Notes under the pieces: model-generated
Told to the model about the DNA's origin: nothing
The model's database searches: none
The model's input: the letters and a program-made list of their open reading frames with translations, nothing else
Part shown: positions 13,004 to 17,514 of the stretch, in pieces
Layout: each line of letters starts with the position of its first letter
Numbering within the stretch: the first letter of the stretch is position 1
Translations under genes and position numbers: made by a program
DNA from: an uncultured Phycisphaerales bacterium
Lineage (GTDB): Bacteria > Planctomycetota > Phycisphaerae > Phycisphaerales > SM1A02
Direction of reading: 5' to 3'
NCBI GenBank assembly: GCA_946886375.1
Contig: CAMPIL010000022.1
Span: 1-17,514, forward strand
DNA length: 17,514 bases

Positions 13004-14143
13004 ATGTCAACCGCCGCCGCCACATCGCTTCTTCGCACGCCGTTCTACAACTTTCACGTCGAGCATGGCGGAAAGATGGTGGATTTCGCAGGGTGGGAAA
13101 TGCCCCTGCACTATGGCTCGATTCTCGAAGAGCACCACCAGGTGCGGAACTCCGGCGGGCTGTTCGACGTTTCGCACATGGGGCGGCTGCGTTTCGTCGG
13201 TCGCGATGCCCGCAAGTTTCTCGACCACGTCTGCACGCGGCAGATCTTCGACATGCCCGCCAACAGCGCGCGGTACTCCATCGTGTGCAACGAGCGCGGC
13301 GGCTGCAGGGACGATGTGCTGGTCTATCGCATCGACGAGGCGGAATTCGTCATGGTCTGCAACGCGTCGAACCGCTTGAAACTGCTGGAGCATTTCGAGC
13401 AGGTCAAGGCCCGCACCGGCATGGTGTACAAAATGACCGACGAAACGCAGTCCACGGGCATGGTCGCGCTGCAGGGGCCCAAGGTGATCGAGATGATCTC
13501 CAACTTTTCGCGCGAAGTCCCCCAGCTCAAGCGCTATCGCTTCACCGTGAAGAACCTCATTTTCGCCAAGCTGATGATCTCGCGCACCGGATACACCGGC
13601 GAAGACGGCGTGGAGGTGATCCTGCCCGCCAAGTTCGCAGGGCAGGCCGTGAGCATGCTCGCGAGCAACATCGGCGATGAACGCGCGGCGATCAAGCCCG
13701 CCGGACTCGGCGCGCGCGATTCGCTTCGGCTCGAGGCATCCATGGCGCTCTACGGCCACGAGATCACCGAGGACCTTGATCCGCTGTCGGCGGGCCTGAA
13801 TTTCGCGATCAAACTCGACAAGTCCGAGGACAATCCCGAGGTCGGCCGTTTCATCGGCCAGGATGCGCTGCAGAAGATCGCGCGCGAGGGGCTGAAGCGC
13901 AAACTGACCGGACTCAGACTCGACGGCAAGCGCAGCGCCCGCCAAGGCATGAACGTGCTGCACCAGGGAAAAACCGTCGGAACCGTGACCAGCGGCTGCC
14001 TGAGCCCGACGCTGGGATATCCCATCGCCATGGCATACGTTGACGTGGAGCACGCAGAGGTCGGCACGGCACTTCAAGTCGATCTGGGCAGGGCAGCGGC
14101 GGATGCGAACGTGGTGAGCATGCCGTTCTACAAGTCCAAGTGA
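13004..14143 (+). CDS. gcvT: glycine cleavage system T protein (aminomethyltransferase)
   Basis: GcvT takes the aminomethyl group from the lipoylated H protein and, with tetrahydrofolate, releases ammonia and 5,10-methylene-THF. The 379-residue product is close to the E. coli length (364). Family landmarks in order: FAGWEMPLHY (28-37), FDVSHMG (54-60), GGCRDD (99-104) with the conserved catalytic Asp, SRTGYTGEDG (193-202), PAGLGARDSLRLE (232-244), GHE (251-253), and TSGCLSPTLG near the C-terminus. A long opposite-strand open frame is a GC-rich shadow. The ATG at 13004 has no Shine-Dalgarno but fits the homologous N-terminus and the promoter just upstream. No gcvH or gcvP lies in the window, so the operon is split or continues elsewhere. 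Confidence 0.96.
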   Translation: MSTAAATSLLRTPFYNFHVEHGGKMVDFAGWEMPLHYGSILEEHHQVRNSGGLFDVSHMGRLRFVGRDARKFLDHVCTRQIFDMPANSARYSIVCNERGGCRDDVLVYRIDEAEFVMVCNASNRLKLLEHFEQVKARTGMVYKMTDETQSTGMVALQGPKVIEMISNFSREVPQLKRYRFTVKNLIFAKLMISRTGYTGEDGVEVILPAKFAGQAVSMLASNIGDERAAIKPAGLGARDSLRLEASMALYGHEITEDLDPLSAGLNFAIKLDKSEDNPEVGRFIGQDALQKIAREGLKRKLTGLRLDGKRSARQGMNVLHQGKTVGTVTSGCLSPTLGYPIAMAYVDVEHAEVGTALQVDLGRAAADANVVSMPFYKSK

Positions 14144-14213
14144 CTTGACACTGTGGCAGCGGCGAAGCGCGCCGGCGAGGGGAGATCGCGCACATTCCAA
14201 TTGAGGCATCATC

Positions 14214-15518
14214 ATGGCCCTTTTGATTCTCTTTCTGTTGATCGCGTTCAACGGCTTCCTGGCGATGTCGGAGATCGCGCTGGTCAGCTCGCGCAAGTTC
14301 CGCCTTGAGCAGGAAGCGGCGCGCGGCCATCGGGGCGCGCGAATGGCGCTGCACCTGGCCGAGTCGCCCACGCGGTTCCTCTCCACGGTGCAGGTGGGCA
14401 TCACGCTGGTGGGCATCATTTCCGGCGCGGTGGGCGAGGCCGCGATCGCAGGCGATGTCGCGCAGTTGCTGCGAAGGGTATCGTTGCTGGCGCCCTACAG
14501 CGGCTACATCGCCACGGGCATCGTGGTCCTGGCGATCACGTATTTCTCCCTGGTGTTCGGCGAACTGGTTCCCAAGCGGCTTGCGCTCAACAGCCCGGAG
14601 CGGTTGGCGTCGATCACCGCTTTTCCTATGCAGATTCTCGCGCGCGTCACCGCGCCGTTCGTGAGTCTGTTGAGTTTCACCACCGATCTCATTCTGCGGC
14701 TGCTGCCGGGCAAGAAGATCGGCGATGAACTGGTGACTGAAGACGAAATCCGCAGCATGATCGAAAAGGCCACGCGGGCCGGATTGTTTCTGGAGACCGA
14801 GCGCGAATTGGTGGAGCGCATCTTCCGGCTGGGCGATCAGCGCGTCAGTTCAATGATGGTGCCGCGCGCCGACATCGCGTGGCTGGACGCCGACGCCTCC
14901 TACGAGCGCGTGCGCATCGCTGTCGCCACCAGTTCACATTCGCACTTTCCCGTGTGCGAAGGAAGCCTGGACAAGATCATCGGCGTGGTGCACCTCAAAG
15001 ACATGATCCAGGCCGGCCTGCTCACGCGGCAAATCAATCTGAGAATTCTCGCGCGAAAGCCGCTGTACGTTCCCGAATCCATGCTCGCCCTGCGGCTGCT
15101 GGAAGAGTTCCGCAAGAGCCACACGCACATCGCGTTCGTGTTCGATGAATACGGCGTCGTCACGGGTTTGATCACGCTCAACGACATCGTGGAGGGCCTG
15201 CTCGGCCAGATCGCCAGGCACGGCGAGGACACCGAACCATTGGCGACGCGGCGCGATGACGGTTCCTACCTGCTCGACGGAAGCCTGCCGGTGCAGGACC
15301 TCAAAGCGATCCTCAACATTCCCAAACTGCCGCACGAGGACCGCACATCGTTCCAGACGGTGGCGGGTTTCGTGATGACGCACATGGGCCGCATCCCGCG
15401 CACGGGCGAATGGTTCACCTTCGACCGATTCCGGTTCGAAGTGGTGGACATGGACCGTCACCGGATCGACAAGGTGTTGTTGACATTCAACGCGCCCAAG
15501 CCCACTTCCAGCCGGTAA
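14214..15518 (+). CDS. CNNM/CBS/CorC-domain membrane protein (HlyC/CorC family)
   Basis: The 434-residue integral membrane protein belongs to the hemolysin-related HlyC/CorC family; bacterial CNNM members act in magnesium or other divalent-cation transport. Residues about 1-165 are the CNNM (DUF21) domain, with hydrophobic helices near 1-22, 60-80, 98-120 and 132-165 and the conserved GELVPKRLAL (116-125). A cytoplasmic CBS pair follows (about 212-335; MVPR at 215-218, HLKDMI at 260-265, DEYG at 311-314, TLNDIVEGLLG at 321-331). The CorC_HlyC domain is at about 345-425 (LDGSLPVQDL). GAGG at 14203-14206, 7 nt before the ATG, sets the start. It follows gcvT by 70 nt on the same strand and may share its transcript, though the functions are unrelated. 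The exact ion cannot be told from sequence. Confidence 0.93.
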   Translation: MALLILFLLIAFNGFLAMSEIALVSSRKFRLEQEAARGHRGARMALHLAESPTRFLSTVQVGITLVGIISGAVGEAAIAGDVAQLLRRVSLLAPYSGYIATGIVVLAITYFSLVFGELVPKRLALNSPERLASITAFPMQILARVTAPFVSLLSFTTDLILRLLPGKKIGDELVTEDEIRSMIEKATRAGLFLETERELVERIFRLGDQRVSSMMVPRADIAWLDADASYERVRIAVATSSHSHFPVCEGSLDKIIGVVHLKDMIQAGLLTRQINLRILARKPLYVPESMLALRLLEEFRKSHTHIAFVFDEYGVVTGLITLNDIVEGLLGQIARHGEDTEPLATRRDDGSYLLDGSLPVQDLKAILNIPKLPHEDRTSFQTVAGFVMTHMGRIPRTGEWFTFDRFRFEVVDMDRHRIDKVLLTFNAPKPTSSR

Positions 15519-15537
15519 CGCCGGGTGTTCTGGCGTT
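15517..15537. terminator. hairpin spanning two convergent stop codons
   Basis: AACGCC (15517-15522) and GGCGTT (15532-15537) form a 6-bp stem with a 9-nt loop. It uses bases of the TAA stop of the CorC-type gene and the TGA stop of the convergent sigma-factor gene. The gap between the genes is only 18 nt, so a compact bidirectional terminator fits. There is no U-tract, which lowers the confidence. Confidence 0.4.
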
Positions 15538-16463
15538 CACGACGCCTTGGCGCGGGGCGTCTGGGAGTTCACGCCGTCTTGAGTCGGCGGGACGCGGCCG
15601 GCGGGAGACGGGCGCGTGCGGAAGAACCGGCTGGGCCGGTCGTCCTGCAACTGGCTTTGCAGTTTCTTGAGCGCATCGACTTCGATCTGCCGCACGCGCT
15701 CGCGCGTCAGGCCGACTTCGCGCCCGATCTGCTTGAGCGTCAGCGGCTCCTGGCCTTCCAGGCCGAAGCGAAGTTTCAGCACGCGGGCATCGCGTTCATC
15801 GATGGAATCGAGCAAGCGCAGGATGGTCTGGAACTCTTCGCTCTGCGCGATGGTTTCGTCCGGCGGACCGCAGCGAGAATCCTGGAACATGTCCGCAAGG
15901 TCCATGCCTTGGCCGTCCTCGTTGGTGGGCAGCTGCGGCGGCGAATGAAATGCCTTCATCGCGCGGCGGATGATGTTGAGCTTCTTCTGCGGAATCTGCA
16001 TCGACTCGGCCAGCTCGTGCGAGTTCGGCTGGCGACCCAGTTCTTCCTCGAGTTTGCGGTGGCAGTCTTTCCACTTGGCGATGAGTTCAACCATGTACGC
16101 GGGGATGTGAATCGGCTGCACCGCGTTGATGAGCGTGCGCTTGATGGCTTGCTTGATCCACCACGAAGCGTACGTGGAGAACCGCGCGCCCTGCGCGGGG
16201 TCGAAGCCTTCCACCGCGCGAATCAGCCCGATATTGCCCTCTTCAATCAGGTCCGCCAGGGGCAGCCCGCGATGCACGTAGTTCTTGCCGATCGACACCA
16301 CCAGGCGAAGATTGGCCTTGACCATTCTCTCCTTGGCTTCCTGGTCGTTGTCGTTGATGATGCGCCACCCCAACTCGCGCTCTTCAGCGGCGGTGAGCAG
16401 CGGAACTTCATTGATCTGCTTCAGATACAACTGCAGATCGGATTGCAGGGCAGGTCTGGCCAT
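15537..16463 (-). CDS. RNA polymerase sigma-70 family factor (RpoD-like, no region 1.1)
   Basis: The 308-residue product is a primary-like or group 2 sigma factor that directs RNA polymerase to promoters. Region 1.2 is visible at about 8-35. Region 2 spans about 45-115, with DLIEEGNIGLIRAVEGFDP and STYASWWIKQAIKRTL. Region 3 is at about 120-200, and region 4 at about 210-270 with LRFGL and the helix-turn-helix GLTRERVRQIEVDALKKLQ. There is no acidic region 1.1. The residue matching E. coli Thr440 in region 2.4 is Lys108, while the Gln437 position is kept as Gln105. About 35 Arg/Pro-rich residues follow region 4.2, an unusual tail. AAGGA 5 nt before the ATG fixes the start. A housekeeping or alternative role cannot be decided here. 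Confidence 0.92.
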   Translation of the reverse strand: MARPALQSDLQLYLKQINEVPLLTAAEERELGWRIINDNDQEAKERMVKANLRLVVSIGKNYVHRGLPLADLIEEGNIGLIRAVEGFDPAQGARFSTYASWWIKQAIKRTLINAVQPIHIPAYMVELIAKWKDCHRKLEEELGRQPNSHELAESMQIPQKKLNIIRRAMKAFHSPPQLPTNEDGQGMDLADMFQDSRCGPPDETIAQSEEFQTILRLLDSIDERDARVLKLRFGLEGQEPLTLKQIGREVGLTRERVRQIEVDALKKLQSQLQDDRPSRFFRTRPSPAGRVPPTQDGVNSQTPRAKAS

Positions 16464-16900
16464 GCGAGTCCTTGGTGACTGTCAATAGAGCCGGTCAATG
16501 GTTGAGTTTGGAACGGGCCGTTTGGAGACGTTGGGTCCGACAGAAATGCTTCTCTCACCCACTTGTTATTCGGACCAGACGCCAAAATGATCCGATGTTC
16601 TTGTTGAAGTCCTAGCGTTTCAAATCCTACCGAGGCGATTTCCCAATCGCAATAGAAAAACGACGTATGGCAACATTCGCCCATCGCGAGCAAACGCCCG
16701 CAGTTTGGGTATTTCGGCCCGATTGACCCTTCGCTTGAGTGCCGCCGGCGGCAGGGCTTAGAGTATGTGCCAGAATCTGCTGCCGGAGCGCGCCAAGTCG
16801 GCCAAAGCGATCCGGTGTGGGCATGGTTGAGCCGATGTCTCTGGCAGTCACTTTGCATGCACGAATCACATGAAACTCGATCCTTCTTGACAAGATCTTC
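16464..16900. other. 437-nt divergent intergenic region
   Basis: This separates the minus-strand sigma-factor gene from the plus-strand gene at 16901. Its base composition is visibly less GC-rich than the flanking genes. It contains a 7-bp inverted repeat (GGTCCGA 16534-16540, TCGGACC 16570-16576), and a perfect 12-nt palindrome GCCGCCGGCGGC (16741-16752) inside a weak promoter-like arrangement. A minus-strand frame stays open across the whole region and into both neighbouring genes, but it has no ribosome binding site or recognised motif, so I do not call it a gene. Confidence 0.6.
16735..16764 (+). promoter_or_regulatory. weak promoter-like site with palindromic spacer
   Basis: TTGAGT (16735-16740) and TAGAGT (16759-16764) are 18 nt apart, each 4/6 to consensus, and the spacer begins with the palindrome GCCGCCGGCGGC. 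A transcript would start near 16771, giving a leader of about 130 nt to the GTG start at 16901. This is a weak match; the palindrome makes it more interesting than the hexamers alone. Confidence 0.25.
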
Positions 16901-17514
16901 GTGAGCGACATCGATCTCACCCAACTTCTCAGGTCCTGGCCTCATCAGCCCGGTCGCATCAACGCCCGACGCATTGTCGGGCAGGATGGCAGGCCCAAAC
17001 TCCAGATTCGCATCGACCTGGGCGTGCTGCAGATGGAATTCGAAGGCCGGCCCGATGGCCAGCGATTCGAGGGATTTGATTCGCTTCTTTCATTTCAACA
17101 GGATCGCCTGGAGCGCTACACCCGGCAAAATGATTCGCCTGCGGGATTCATTCTTAGCCAGGATGAATGCCGGGCCTTGCGCGAGGAGGCCGTGCAGTTT
17201 TACCACCGATACGTGGGGCTCTTCGCACTTGGCGAATACGCAGCGGTCGTGCGCGACACCACGCGGAACCTGGAGTTGTTCGATCTGTGCAGAGACTTTG
17301 GCGAGACCGAAGTCGATCGCACGGTTCTGGATCAATTCCGCCCGCCCGTGCTGATGATGCGCGCCCGCAGCGAAGCGGAACTGGCGATCGCCGCCGATCA
17401 GCCCAAGCAGGCCCTGGCGGCGCTGGACCGCGGACTGGCGGAACTGCGCGCTGCGTTCGATGACATCGGCCGTGCCGGCGAATTTGACACTGCCAACGAA
17501 GTTCAGTTGCTGCG
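16901..17514 (+). CDS. partial protein, probable planctomycete UVR-motif-type family
   Basis: The frame is open for 204 codons to the window edge, so the C-terminus is missing. GTG at 16901 is the only usable start: an in-frame TGA lies at 16871 and no ATG or TTG intervenes. No Shine-Dalgarno is visible. The N-terminus (VSDIDLTQLLRSWPHQPG) leads into a short beta-rich part (about 18-55), then mostly helical sequence with TPR-like pairs (about 86-130 and 150-190; YHRYVGLFALGEY, AALDRGLAELR). It resembles, from memory, a conserved planctomycete family often annotated as UvrB/UvrC motif-containing, in which the UVR motif lies near the C-terminus. That part is beyond the window, so the name is unproven. 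It is transcribed away from the sigma-factor gene. Confidence 0.7.
   Translation, partial: MSDIDLTQLLRSWPHQPGRINARRIVGQDGRPKLQIRIDLGVLQMEFEGRPDGQRFEGFDSLLSFQQDRLERYTRQNDSPAGFILSQDECRALREEAVQFYHRYVGLFALGEYAAVVRDTTRNLELFDLCRDFGETEVDRTVLDQFRPPVLMMRARSEAELAIAADQPKQALAALDRGLAELRAAFDDIGRAGEFDTANEVQLL

Noticed and set aside
13007..14419. 470-codon open frame on the minus strand opposite gcvT
   Set aside because: It lies fully opposite a clear gcvT and runs into the next gene; the peptide has no recognisable domain. High GC removes stop codons from the opposite strand.
15525..16478. 317-codon plus-strand open frame opposite the sigma factor
   Set aside because: It mirrors the sigma gene almost exactly and lacks any motif; the minus strand has all sigma regions and a good Shine-Dalgarno.
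16421..16945. 174-codon minus-strand frame across the sigma-gene upstream region
   Set aside because: It overlaps the well-supported start of the sigma gene and the GTG-started gene on the other strand, has no ribosome binding site and no recognised motif. It is kept only as a note in the intergenic finding.

Overview
The window reads as GC-rich chromosomal DNA of a diderm bacterium. It most resembles Planctomycetota, probably the Phycisphaerae side of that phylum. Evidence: an LpxC-FabZ fusion, a bamA/skp/lpx envelope cluster, an exported prenyltransferase/squalene-oxidase-repeat lipoprotein of a type common in planctomycetes, and a protein at the right edge that I recall as a planctomycete family. 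This placement rests on recognised families, not on a database search. No rRNA, tRNA, CRISPR array, insertion sequence or phage gene was seen.

Layout. Positions 1-303 are non-coding, with a perfect 28-nt palindrome and a degenerate 8-nt tandem repeat. 304-3323 (minus): a secreted alpha/beta-hydrolase esterase and an exported prenyltransferase-repeat protein, likely co-transcribed. 3459-4829 (plus): 6-phosphogluconolactonase and a small, extremely acidic protein. 4988-11565 (minus), read from the right: bamA, two skp/ompH paralogues, lpxC-fabZ and lpxA. 11724-15518 (plus): lpxD, gcvT and a CNNM/CBS/CorC-type membrane protein. 15537-16463 (minus): a sigma-70 family factor. 16464-16900 is a divergent intergenic region. 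16901 to the edge (plus): the start of a helical protein with a GTG start codon.

How the genes work together. The core is an outer-membrane assembly and lipid A block. BamA folds outer-membrane proteins and the Skp-like proteins chaperone them across the periplasm. LpxA, LpxC and LpxD carry out the first three steps of lipid A synthesis. The FabZ domain makes the unsaturated acyl-ACP that feeds fatty-acid elongation and so balances phospholipid against lipid A. In the classical bamA-skp-lpxD-fabZ-lpxA order, lpxD lies inside the block. Here it sits on the opposite strand, back to back with bamA, FabZ is fused to LpxC, and skp is duplicated. The organism is therefore predicted to make lipid A-type lipopolysaccharide; lpxB, lpxK and kdtA are not in the window.

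I found no clearly new multi-gene system. The items most worth a second look are the paired Skp paralogues with a shared C-terminal insertion, the small acidic protein with a 51-bp internal duplication, the palindrome upstream of lpxC-fabZ, the esterase/prenyltransferase-repeat pair, and the repeat-bearing left edge.
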